Source of the DNA: Candidatus Sulfotelmatobacter sp.
Lineage (GTDB): Bacteria > Acidobacteriota > Terriglobia > Terriglobales > Acidobacteriaceae
Direction: 5' to 3'
DNA: 8,288 nucleotides
NCBI GenBank assembly: GCA_030040725.1
Contig: JASHTD010000223.1
Span: 1-8,288, forward strand
Below the pieces are notes generated by a model. The model was not told the DNA's origin. It ran no database searches and worked only from the letters and a program-made list of their open reading frames with translations. Shown one piece after another: positions 1 through 6,846 of this stretch. Each line of letters begins with the position of its first letter. Positions within the stretch are counted from its first letter, which is position 1. The translations under genes were made by a program, and so were the position numbers.

Positions 1-68
1 ACGTGCAGGTGAGCACGTCCAATCAAGAATTGATCTTCTTCATCACGCCGCGAATCATTCAGACATAA
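1..68 (+). CDS. C-terminal end of an outer-membrane secretin (type IV pilus PilQ or type II secretion GspD family), partial
   Basis: Only the last 21 codons and the TAA stop (66-68) are in the window; the frame begins at base 3 and the gene is cut by the left edge. The peptide ends in ELIFFITPRIIQT. This matches the closing beta-strand of secretins, whose usual form is close to ELLIFITPRIV. Secretins form multimeric gated channels in the outer membrane for type IV pili or type II/III secretion. The fragment is too short to tell PilQ from GspD, so no symbol is given. A hairpin follows 33 bases after the stop, so this is probably the last gene of its transcript. Confidence 0.65.
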   Translation, partial: VQVSTSNQELIFFITPRIIQT

Positions 69-101
69 CGTCAGAATCAGCGACGCAGTTGAAGATTTGA
101 G

Positions 102-144
102 ACCGCCGGCCTGAAGAACCCGTCAGGACCGGCGGTTTCGCTTT
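102..144 (+). terminator. Probable intrinsic terminator after the secretin gene
   Basis: A perfect 8-bp GC-rich stem pairs ACCGCCGG (102-109) with CCGGCGGT (129-136). It is extended inward by CCTGA (110-114) pairing with TCAGG (123-127), with one bulged A at 128 and an 8-base loop. The plus-strand tail TTTCGCTTT (136-144) is T-rich but interrupted. The hairpin lies between two convergent genes, as expected for a terminator. Read on the minus strand the tail is not T-rich, so termination of the LolA-like gene here is less certain. Confidence 0.6.
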
Positions 145-205
145 CCTGTGGAACGGCATCCAATTTCAGCGTGATCTTGGACCACTCGAGCACTGAACCT
201 GCTTT

Positions 206-1156
206 TCACTCTTCTATTTTTCCGATGCCCACGATCTTCGTCGTCACTCGAAATTTCTTGTAATCGCTATAGGTCTGCTCGATATCGACGTCCACCGACT
301 TAAAAAGGGCGAGCCGGGCATCGACCTTCGCCGTCACATGCCGCGGGAGCCACACTTCGTCGTTCACCCGCGTCTGCTCGAGCATCAGGCGCGATCCTTT
401 GTGAAAGCGCGCCAGAAACAAGCCCCAGGAAATAGTATCCAGGCACTCCACATCGAGTTTGGCAAGTTGCAGATCGTTCTTATCGATCCAGACGCGGCCG
501 TGAAATTTCGAGAGGTACTTGGCATCTTTTGCGTGCGGAACGAATCCAGGCCGGGGCTGGCCATCGATGACCCATGCCTCGCGCCCGTTGAGCGTTTCCC
601 TGCCCACCAGTGTGAAGTTATAAGCGTCGGCCACATCACGCACGAAAGCGCGGTCGTCTTCCCGTTCTTTCTCTTCTCTTTCGTTGCGTTTCTTACGATC
701 GCTCTCTGATTCGTTCCTGCGCTTGTCGATGATCTTCTGAATCTTCTCGTCTTCCTTTGCCGCCTCTTTTTCGGAGAGCGGCTTTCCATTCTTTTGCATG
801 AGCCGCTGCACCGGTTCGCCGTAAATTTCCACAATGTCGTAGCTGCGCTCCTCGGGGGATTTCGTTTGTCCCTTACTATCCACTCTGTTATTGACCTCCC
901 GCTCGACATAGGTGTAATTGCGCAACAGCTTGTCGTTTTGCATGTCTTTGTCGGCGACGACCCGGAACAACTCCTGCATCTGTGCCTGCGAGAGCTTGCC
1001 ATCGGCATCGGGTATCAAATCAGGCGAAGAAGCCTGCGTAGTTGCGGCCGGCGCAGACCGCGAATCTTGCTGGCTGAAGGCGGGCGATGCAGCAAGCTGA
1101 GCCGTAAGCGCGAGAGCCAGAGCAAGCTGGGATGTATTCAAAGCAAGCCTTTTCAT
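206..1156 (-). CDS. Exported LolA-like (outer-membrane lipoprotein-sorting-like) protein with a charged central segment
   Basis: This 316-residue protein of unknown exact role starts with a clear signal peptide: a KR pair, a hydrophobic stretch at about residues 4-26, and a likely cut after AFS at residue 28. It should therefore be periplasmic or outer-membrane associated. A low-complexity Pro/Ala/Ser linker follows. Residues 80-125 and 180-316 alternate short beta-like segments (NYTYVERE, FTLVGRETLNGREAWVID, GRVWIDKNDLQLAKLDV), as in LolA/LolB-type half-barrels that bind lipid. They are split by an almost purely charged helical segment at about residues 127-170. There is no lipobox. The ATG at 1156 is preceded by AAGGA only 2 bases away, closer than usual, but no other in-frame start exists nearby. 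It is the last gene of the minus-strand block, 75 bases after the transglutaminase-like gene. The fold call is by pattern only; lipoprotein sorting itself is not shown. Confidence 0.6.
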   Translation of the reverse strand: MKRLALNTSQLALALALTAQLAASPAFSQQDSRSAPAATTQASSPDLIPDADGKLSQAQMQELFRVVADKDMQNDKLLRNYTYVEREVNNRVDSKGQTKSPEERSYDIVEIYGEPVQRLMQKNGKPLSEKEAAKEDEKIQKIIDKRRNESESDRKKRNEREEKEREDDRAFVRDVADAYNFTLVGRETLNGREAWVIDGQPRPGFVPHAKDAKYLSKFHGRVWIDKNDLQLAKLDVECLDTISWGLFLARFHKGSRLMLEQTRVNDEVWLPRHVTAKVDARLALFKSVDVDIEQTYSDYKKFRVTTKIVGIGKIEE

Positions 1157-1196
1157 GATCCTTGTTACGTGCTTAGAAGACTGCTGGTTCCTGTCG

Positions 1197-1217
1197 GATG
1201 CACGGATGCTGAGATGC
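1197..1217. repeat. Three GATGC words at exact 8-base spacing
   Basis: GATGC occurs at 1197-1201, 1205-1209 and 1213-1217, in the 75-base gap between the transglutaminase-like gene and the LolA-like gene (on the minus strand they read GCATC). An 8-base period is not a whole helical turn, so a classical tandem operator is doubtful. This could be chance or a small regulatory site upstream of the LolA-like gene. Confidence 0.25.
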
Positions 1218-1231
1218 GAAAGCCATTCCGT

Positions 1232-1855
1232 TCACGGGCGGTTTCTCTTGTACGCTTTGCCCAGGCATTCTCCCTGAAACAGCCGCTCGTCGATGCGGTG
1301 CAAACTCTTCGCCATTGCTGGAGTTATCAGCGGATAGTGCTTGATCTCGAACAAGTGATAGACAATGAACCAGACCGGTTTGTCGGTTGTCATCCAGCTC
1401 TGCCGATCGAATCTTTTCAAGTTCACGGGAACCGAGAATCGGCGCAGTGTGCGCTCGCGTCGAAGATTGACGTAAGTATTGAAATAAGTTAATGCCAGCT
1501 CACGCAAGGTGCGATGAATGGGCTCGCGCCAGCGGCAATTGGTGTAGTTCGACTTTGCGATCGCTCCCCAGCAATTATGCTGGCGAAAGATAGCGATCAC
1601 GTGATCGGTATCGTGTTCGGCTTCGAAGTCGAGAAGTAAGGGCGGATACCCGTTGGCGCGCAGGGCGGCGGCGGCGAAAATTGCGCCTTCCAGACAGTGG
1701 GCCGTCTGCTCGGCCAGCACGCGGCGCGGCGACCACGCGGTATCGGCGAGATGATAGGGTGCACCATCCAGGAATTTCTGGATGCCGTACGGATGTTTCA
1801 TGCTGCGCAATTTGCGCAATTCCGATGGAGTAAAACCATCCAGGGAATCTTTCAT
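1232..1855 (-). CDS. Transglutaminase/cysteine-protease-fold protein, cytoplasmic, function unknown
   Basis: This is a 207-residue protein without signal peptide or membrane segment. The core pattern resembles the transglutaminase-like superfamily. A Cys starts a helix (THCLEGA-like context AHCLEGAIFAAAALRANGY, Cys54), then comes a strand with LLLDF (73-77), then a His in DHVIAIF (His85), then WGAIAKSNY with Asn103 where transglutaminases usually carry Asp. The C-terminal half (about 110-207) is rich in Arg, Tyr and Trp and is not recognised. The ATG at 1855 is the only sensible start, because an in-frame TAA lies five codons upstream; its ribosome binding site is poor. The gene lies 23 bases after gph, so co-transcription is likely. 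The substrate is unknown: it could be a peptidase, an amidase or an inactive relative. The superfamily call is moderately secure, the activity is not. Confidence 0.6.
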   Translation of the reverse strand: MKDSLDGFTPSELRKLRSMKHPYGIQKFLDGAPYHLADTAWSPRRVLAEQTAHCLEGAIFAAAALRANGYPPLLLDFEAEHDTDHVIAIFRQHNCWGAIAKSNYTNCRWREPIHRTLRELALTYFNTYVNLRRERTLRRFSVPVNLKRFDRQSWMTTDKPVWFIVYHLFEIKHYPLITPAMAKSLHRIDERLFQGECLGKAYKRNRP

Positions 1856-1878
1856 CGTGGCATGAGTTTACATGAGCG

Positions 1879-2571
1879 CTAGGCAAACAATTGCGCCAGC
1901 TCGCCGGGCGTATCGACCTGTACATCGGGTGGGCAGTTCTCTAAAGTGTGTGGAGCAAAGCCGTAATTCACAGCTACCGTCCACATACCCGCATTGCGGC
2001 CAGTTTCCACATCCACGTACGAGTCACCGACGATCGCCGCGTGTTCCGGTCGAACGCCGTTCTCTTCGAGGAGTTTGCGGGCACCTTCAGGATTGGGCTT
2101 TTTCGTGCTGAAACTGTTTCCCCCGTACACCTGCGCAAAGAATCGGCCCAGACCTAGGGCCTCGACAATTGCCCGTGAAGGGCCGACCGGCTTGTTTGAC
2201 AGCACCGCCATGGCGCGGGGAGCGCCATTCGCGGCGCGTTGAATCATGGTAAGCCCTTCCTTCACGCCTCCGTACACCGTGGTGTGATCGAGCTTGTGTT
2301 CGCGATAATACGAGAGGAAAAATTGCAATCCCTTGCGCACCAACTCTTCGTTTGATGCTTCACCGCCCAGCGCGCGCTGAATCAGAATCGGCGCGCCGTC
2401 TCCCACGTAGCTGGCAATCACATCGGCGGGCAGTTCAGGGCGTTCGATATGGCGCAGGGCCGCATTGACCGAGTGCACCAGATCGAGACGCGAATCAATC
2501 AGCGTGCCGTCGAGATCGAAGATTACGAACCGGATGGCGTTTGGATCGAAAGAGCGGCGAACGTGAATCAC
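1879..2571 (-). CDS. gph: HAD-superfamily hydrolase, probable phosphoglycolate phosphatase
   Basis: This 230-residue cytoplasmic enzyme has the full set of HAD motifs: FDLDGTLIDS with nucleophile Asp19 and acid/base Asp21, LSNKP with Ser125, KKPNP with Lys158, and GDSYVDVETGRNAG with Asp183 and Asp187. The helical cap at about residues 25-100 makes it a class C1 HAD of the Gph/PGMB group, and the length matches Gph. Gph hydrolyses 2-phosphoglycolate, formed for instance during repair of oxidised DNA ends, to glycolate. The exact substrate cannot be fixed from sequence, since pyrophosphatase PpaX and pyridoxal-phosphate phosphatases look similar. The start is GTG (2571-2569). An in-frame TGA two codons upstream and the lack of other starts before the DLDGT motif force this choice, although no clear Shine-Dalgarno is seen. 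It lies 58 bases after the M28 gene and 23 before the transglutaminase-like gene. Confidence 0.8.
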   Translation of the reverse strand: MIHVRRSFDPNAIRFVIFDLDGTLIDSRLDLVHSVNAALRHIERPELPADVIASYVGDGAPILIQRALGGEASNEELVRKGLQFFLSYYREHKLDHTTVYGGVKEGLTMIQRAANGAPRAMAVLSNKPVGPSRAIVEALGLGRFFAQVYGGNSFSTKKPNPEGARKLLEENGVRPEHAAIVGDSYVDVETGRNAGMWTVAVNYGFAPHTLENCPPDVQVDTPGELAQLFA

Positions 2572-2629
2572 ACATCATGATAAACGATGGCTATGCTGTG
2601 ATTAGAGCGAGATTCGTGATCTGGCTCAG

Positions 2630-4807
2630 CTATTTTCCTGATTGGGCAGCGGCCTGATTCAGCACAGAGTTCAAATCGTTCACGAGCTTTATGTTGTTGG
2701 CGAGCGCGGTCCGAAGAATCTCCGCCTGTTGCCTCGCGGTGACCCAATCCTGCTTTTCGACTGCCTCGGTCAAACCGGGCAGTTCAAGATGAGCGTAGGT
2801 GTAACGTGCGCCGTAGAGGATATGCTTGAACCACGGCCTGCCGGGAATGCCATCCGGATTCAGCCAGTTGCGCTCGACCTGCATAGCGCCGTGATTGATG
2901 GCGTCGGCGATTTTCGGGTCGATCGCGCCCGACGCCAGCATGCGGCTCTCAGTTTCGTTGAGCTGTTTCCCGGCGGCCTGGAATTCATCGATGGCATCCG
3001 CCACCGGCTTGAGATCCAGCTGGCTCATGTCTTTGCCTTTTTCCATTTCGTTGACGAACTCGCGAATGTTGGTAGCATAGCTGGCAAAGTCGAAGGGAAG
3101 CAGATCCGCGTTCGCCAGGCGCAGAGCGAGCACGCCCCACAACTGCGTCATCAGCGTGTGGTAGCGGTAGCCAGGATCGCCAACATGGTTCATCCAGAAA
3201 TAGTCGTCATAAGCGGAGTGATAAACGCCGTAGGGACCATCGAACTGTAGCCCAAGAACCGGCATTCCGACGAAATTGAGAAAGACAGTATGATCCGAGC
3301 CGCTGCCGATGCGGGTATCGGCAAGATTCGAATCGCGGACTTCGGTGAGATCCTTGGCTTGCAGCCGCTCGAGCGTCGATGACTCCTTCCACGCTTCATA
3401 CAAGCTCTTGCCGGAAGGATCGCTGAGAGAATGCGTCGTCTCAACCAGCATCGGCGCAAGCGAAGCCACCGCCTGGCCATGAAACTTCGGGCCGGACGTG
3501 GAGGAATCGACGTTGATATACGCAACAGCTTTCTGGCGCAGATCGTCCACGAACTGCTCGCCCCACTCGGTGGAGCCAGTGAGCCCGACTTCCTCGCCAT
3601 CCCAGCTGCACACGATAATCGTGCGCTTCGGCCGAATCCCAGCTTTGGCCATTTGTCCTAGGGCACGTGTCAGCTCCATCATGGAAGCCGTTCCGCTGCT
3701 CGGGTCGACGCCGCCGAACACCCACGCGTCGCGATGATTGCCGAGCACGACCCATTCATCCGGTTTCTCCGCGCCCACAATCCGGCCCTCAACCACGTAG
3801 TACGGCTGCGTGGAATTATCCATCTCGATTTTCACGTGCACGCGCACCCGATTGCCGCCCAGGTGATACTGAAGCGGCAACCCGCCTTGCCAATCGGCGG
3901 GAGCGATCGGGCCATCCATATGGGCGAGCAATGGCTTCGCATCGTGCCAGGAAAGCGGCAGCGCCATGATCTTCGGGATCGATACCGCCTCGCTGACCGG
4001 GATTCGCTTCGCGCCTTCCACCGAAGCCCATCCGGGCGTCAGCGGATCGCCCGGGACCATGAAATCGTAAGTGATCGCGCCGCGCTGAATGTGATACTCA
4101 GGCCCCCATGGCCCCTCGGGCACGACCTTGCCCTTTTTGTATCCATCTTCTGCAGGATCGCTGTAGATCAGAATTGCGGCCGCGCCCTCGCGTTGCGCAG
4201 TAAGCGCTTTGAATCCGCGGTAGCTATAAGGATTCGAATATCGCACCAGCACCACTTTGCCCTTGACGCTAATGCCTTGCTGGCGCAAGTAGTCGTAGTC
4301 CTCCGGATTGCCGCTGTGAGCATAGACGAGCGGCGCCGTGACTTCGCCCGAGGCTGACATGCCGCTCCAGGCCGAGCTGATGGCTTTGTTTTTTGAATCG
4401 GCATCGCCGCGCACCGGCAGCTCACGCAAGCCGGCTCGATAATGCACCGGCGCAACCATTTCTAAGGATGTGAATTTCGGATTCGAGCCGTACACATCGT
4501 AGCGGCGAATGACGACCTCGAAGCCCTCCGTGCGCCATTGATCGGCGATATAGCGAGCCAGTTCATTGTTACGTGCTGATCCCGCGACGTGCGGCTCGGC
4601 GGTGAAGATCCGGTGCTGACGGCGCTCTTCGTCGGGTGAAGGGATCGACTTGAATTTGCTTTCAATTTGCTCTTCATGTGCAGCGTCGCCGGCAGTAAAA
4701 CCCAAAATGGAGGTCTGCGAGTGAGCGTCTGAACTCGGCGCACAGATCAACAGCGCGCCGAGATAAATCGGCAGAAGAGCAGACTTACGGGAGCGGTAGG
4801 AACTCAT
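2630..4807 (-). CDS. Exported M28 family zinc peptidase, glutamate carboxypeptidase II (PSMA/NAALADase)-like
   Basis: This 725-residue protein has the three-part layout of glutamate carboxypeptidase II: a signal peptide (about 1-30), a PA-type insert (about 150-300), the M28 catalytic core (about 335-590) and a helical transferrin-receptor-like dimerisation domain (about 600-720). Every dinuclear zinc-site residue is present. His358 and Asp360 are in NHRDAWVFGGVDP, the bridging Asp368 is in the same stretch, catalytic Glu405 and ligand Glu406 are in SWDGEEVGLTGSTEW, Asp434 is in YINVDSS, and His530 is in YGVYHS. Glu414 and Glu417 fit the structural calcium site. It should be an active exopeptidase, most likely a carboxypeptidase, in the periplasm or outside the cell. 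Arg197 (PSMA Arg210) and Tyr529 (Tyr552), which hold the substrate C-terminus, are kept, but the arginine patch for acidic P1 residues is not. The ATG at 4807 has a strong ribosome site, GAGGAGG, 7 bases upstream. It is 64 bases after the M61 gene. Confidence 0.88.
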   Translation of the reverse strand: MSSYRSRKSALLPIYLGALLICAPSSDAHSQTSILGFTAGDAAHEEQIESKFKSIPSPDEERRQHRIFTAEPHVAGSARNNELARYIADQWRTEGFEVVIRRYDVYGSNPKFTSLEMVAPVHYRAGLRELPVRGDADSKNKAISSAWSGMSASGEVTAPLVYAHSGNPEDYDYLRQQGISVKGKVVLVRYSNPYSYRGFKALTAQREGAAAILIYSDPAEDGYKKGKVVPEGPWGPEYHIQRGAITYDFMVPGDPLTPGWASVEGAKRIPVSEAVSIPKIMALPLSWHDAKPLLAHMDGPIAPADWQGGLPLQYHLGGNRVRVHVKIEMDNSTQPYYVVEGRIVGAEKPDEWVVLGNHRDAWVFGGVDPSSGTASMMELTRALGQMAKAGIRPKRTIIVCSWDGEEVGLTGSTEWGEQFVDDLRQKAVAYINVDSSTSGPKFHGQAVASLAPMLVETTHSLSDPSGKSLYEAWKESSTLERLQAKDLTEVRDSNLADTRIGSGSDHTVFLNFVGMPVLGLQFDGPYGVYHSAYDDYFWMNHVGDPGYRYHTLMTQLWGVLALRLANADLLPFDFASYATNIREFVNEMEKGKDMSQLDLKPVADAIDEFQAAGKQLNETESRMLASGAIDPKIADAINHGAMQVERNWLNPDGIPGRPWFKHILYGARYTYAHLELPGLTEAVEKQDWVTARQQAEILRTALANNIKLVNDLNSVLNQAAAQSGK

Positions 4808-4814
4808 GCTCGCG

Positions 4815-4821
4815 CCTCCTC
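4815..4821 (-). promoter_or_regulatory. Strong Shine-Dalgarno of the M28 peptidase gene
   Basis: The minus strand reads GAGGAGG, 7 bases before the ATG at 4807, which fixes that start. Its first two bases lie in a 5-bp stem (TCGCT 4820-4824 with AGCGA 4831-4835), which could slightly mask it. Confidence 0.7.
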
Positions 4822-4871
4822 GCTGCGACGAGCGAATGAAAATCCCCTTCTGCCTTCTTCCGGCGTAAGCA

Positions 4872-6752
4872 TTATTTTGCGGTGTAAATCTCCGTCAACA
4901 AATCCGGCTTCGACTCATCGCGCTCGAGGTGCGGATACTTCTCGCCGCCGTGGTAATCGAGCTTGTAGGTCTTGTAGTAATCGGTGTTCTCAACCAGAAG
5001 TTCAAGAGGCGCGGTGCTCGTCTTTCCTGCTTTGAGGGCGTCGCGCAACACCTCGGGCGAATACTGGCGGCCGTTCACCGCGATGAGCTTCATTCCCGGG
5101 CCGATGCCAGCGAGAGCGGCAGGCATGCCTTCAATCGTATCTCCGATCACACCATCGTCGCGGAGTTCCAGTCCGATCGAATCAACCACATCGATCCGCC
5201 GTCCGCCTTCTTCATTGCGCAACATTTCCGAAGGCGTGTCATCGTAGACCACCTTCCATCCGCTGCCCTCGATTCCGCCGAGCGGCGCGCCTGGTCCGTG
5301 ATTCGTCAGCCGCTGAACCCAGAATCCGCGCCAGTCGTACGGAACGATCTGGTTCAATGCATTCACGACATCGTCGAATGTATATGTCTTCAATGCCGGC
5401 CCGGTACTCGGGGCACCATGAAACAGTTGGCAGAAATCGTCGAGCGACTTCTTGCCTTTGCTCTGCTGGCGGATGATGACATCTGCCCACAGCCAGTCCA
5501 AGGTGCCTTCATCGTAGAAATCAACGCCCCGCCGCCATGATTCCCAGGCTCGCGGGGAAAAGTAAAGTTCAGGAGCGGCGTCGGCGGTGTCCTGCAGGTT
5601 GCGCCAGACGCGGCCCGGAGTGTGATCCAATCCCGCCGCGGTTAAAGCCAGGTCTTCCCTCGCTTCCTCTTGTGTGAGCAATCCGCTGCGCGCGGTCAGC
5701 ACGCTGCCCAGATAATTCGTCAGCCCTTCATAGACCCACAACAGATCATCCTGCATCGGCTGTTGATAATCCGGAGTAGCCAAGTCCGCTGGCCGGCGAT
5801 ATTTCCCATTCCACGAGTGCACATATTCGTGAGGCAACAGGCTGGCATCCAGCTTGCGCTCGGTTTCATCGACCAGTCCCCGCTCGCCCACGCGACTGTC
5901 ATCCGATTCGTGATGCTCCAATCCGAAATGCGCCACGTGATCGCTCAAGCTATAGAGAAAATGGTAATCGCGATAGTGATGCGCACCGAAAAGCTTGTTG
6001 GCCTGCTCGACCAGGTTCCGGTAGTGATCCCACACATCCTGCGGAGCGTCGAGCGCCGCGGCGCTGTCGGCGGCAATATCCATCTCAGTGGACGGATTGT
6101 CGGCCAGCTTCACGACTTTCAAATATTGGCCGGTGATCACCGGTGAATCCACCAGCGTATTCAGCGGAGCGGGCTGAAAGGAAATTTCGGTTTGGCCGTT
6201 CTCGTCGTTCGACGAGGCAATAGGTAGAGCTGTTCCATATTTCCAGTCGGCAGGAAGTTTCAAACTCGCAACGTAGGTGATTTCGTCCGTCTTCCAGCCC
6301 TTGGGATACAGGAGAACCTGATTCCAGCTGATCACTGCCATTTTGTCCGTAGCAGAAGATCCTGCGGAGAAACCGCCTTCGAAAGTTGCGGGAGAGAGAA
6401 AATCCAGATCGGCGTTCACCTCGTTCGTCCCCGGAGGAAGCTCAACGTGGATGGTGAACCCATCAAGCAGATCGCGGCGCCACTTCAGGGTGTGCCCGCC
6501 GGAGGTGAATTTCAACCCCGCCAGATCGATCACCGGCCCATCAGGAGCATGTTCGCCGGGAATCCACTTGGGGTAGTAAAGCGTCAACTCCGCGCCGCTG
6601 GCGGGAATCTTCAACGTGGCATGAAAAATCTTGCGGGGCGCGGAGCTCGCATCAACGGATAAAGTTACTGTCGGCCCAGCCGCACACCAGCCGGAAATTG
6701 CCAGCGGCAAAGGAAGGCAGAGCACTCCCAAAATTCTTGAGAGCTTCATCAT
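4872..6752 (-). CDS. Exported M61 family metallopeptidase (glycyl aminopeptidase-like) with C-terminal PDZ domain
   Basis: This 626-residue zinc aminopeptidase-like protein has a signal peptide (about residues 1-25: MMKLSR then a hydrophobic core, cut near CAA-GP). An M61-type N-terminal beta domain (about 27-215) follows. The gluzincin core carries FGLEHHES (276-283), the zinc motif HEYVH (His308, catalytic Glu309, His312) in the family context HEYVHSWNGKYRRP, and the third ligand Glu342 in WVYEGLTNYLG. A PDZ domain at about 524-597 contains the usual turn GIGPGMKLIAVNG. Members of M61 release N-terminal Gly or Ala from peptides; the PDZ domain probably helps position substrate. The protein should act in the periplasm or outside the cell. 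Two tandem ATGs are possible; TAGGAG lies 6 bases before the first, so 6752 is chosen. It is the first gene of the minus-strand block, directly upstream of the M28 peptidase, with which it may cooperate in peptide breakdown. Confidence 0.88.
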   Translation of the reverse strand: MMKLSRILGVLCLPLPLAISGWCAAGPTVTLSVDASSAPRKIFHATLKIPASGAELTLYYPKWIPGEHAPDGPVIDLAGLKFTSGGHTLKWRRDLLDGFTIHVELPPGTNEVNADLDFLSPATFEGGFSAGSSATDKMAVISWNQVLLYPKGWKTDEITYVASLKLPADWKYGTALPIASSNDENGQTEISFQPAPLNTLVDSPVITGQYLKVVKLADNPSTEMDIAADSAAALDAPQDVWDHYRNLVEQANKLFGAHHYRDYHFLYSLSDHVAHFGLEHHESDDSRVGERGLVDETERKLDASLLPHEYVHSWNGKYRRPADLATPDYQQPMQDDLLWVYEGLTNYLGSVLTARSGLLTQEEAREDLALTAAGLDHTPGRVWRNLQDTADAAPELYFSPRAWESWRRGVDFYDEGTLDWLWADVIIRQQSKGKKSLDDFCQLFHGAPSTGPALKTYTFDDVVNALNQIVPYDWRGFWVQRLTNHGPGAPLGGIEGSGWKVVYDDTPSEMLRNEEGGRRIDVVDSIGLELRDDGVIGDTIEGMPAALAGIGPGMKLIAVNGRQYSPEVLRDALKAGKTSTAPLELLVENTDYYKTYKLDYHGGEKYPHLERDESKPDLLTEIYTAK

Positions 6753-6758
6753 TGAAGG

Positions 6759-6764
6759 CTCCTA
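6759..6764 (-). promoter_or_regulatory. Ribosome binding site of the M61 peptidase gene
   Basis: The minus strand reads TAGGAG, 6 bases before the first of two tandem ATG codons and 9 before the second. The spacing favours the first (6752). Confidence 0.6.
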
Positions 6765-6813
6765 TGAAATTGCATGAAATTTAGAGATGAATCGAACCCA
6801 CAGAGAACCCTAG

Positions 6814-6819
6814 ACTATA
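6814..6819 (-). promoter_or_regulatory. Possible -10 element for the minus-strand block
   Basis: The minus strand reads TATAGT, five of six matches to the sigma-70 -10 consensus, about 60 bases before the M61 start and inside the divergent region. No convincing -35 is visible at 17-18 bases, so this is a tentative call. Confidence 0.25.
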
Positions 6820-6846
6820 GCAGCCGACCGAAGCAGCAGTACAGGG

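Noticed and set aside
77..205. In-frame continuation of about 42 codons after the TGA stop of the LolA-like gene, to a second TGA
   Set aside because: Could suggest readthrough or a small GTG-started gene, but an open run of this length is not rare by chance, it crosses the terminator hairpin, and the peptide matches nothing I know.
794..1492. Long plus-strand open frame (232 codons)
   Set aside because: It lies antisense across two better-supported minus-strand genes, its peptide shows no family motif, and it has no ribosome site; it is a shadow frame.
2605..2627. Imperfect hairpin just after the M28 stop codon (4+4 bp with a G-G mismatch, 5-base loop)
   Set aside because: Weak stem and no T run on the minus strand, so it does not qualify as an intrinsic terminator.
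3734..4357. Plus-strand open frame of 207 codons inside the M28 peptidase gene
   Set aside because: Antisense to the conserved catalytic and PA domains; the peptide is Arg/His-rich and motif-free, as expected for an antisense shadow.
4820..4835. Five-bp stem overlapping the M28 ribosome binding site
   Set aside because: Too short to claim a regulatory RNA; noted only as a possible minor effect on translation.
4929..5540. Plus-strand open frame of 203 codons inside the M61 gene
   Set aside because: Antisense to the PDZ and core domains of a clear peptidase; no recognisable protein features.
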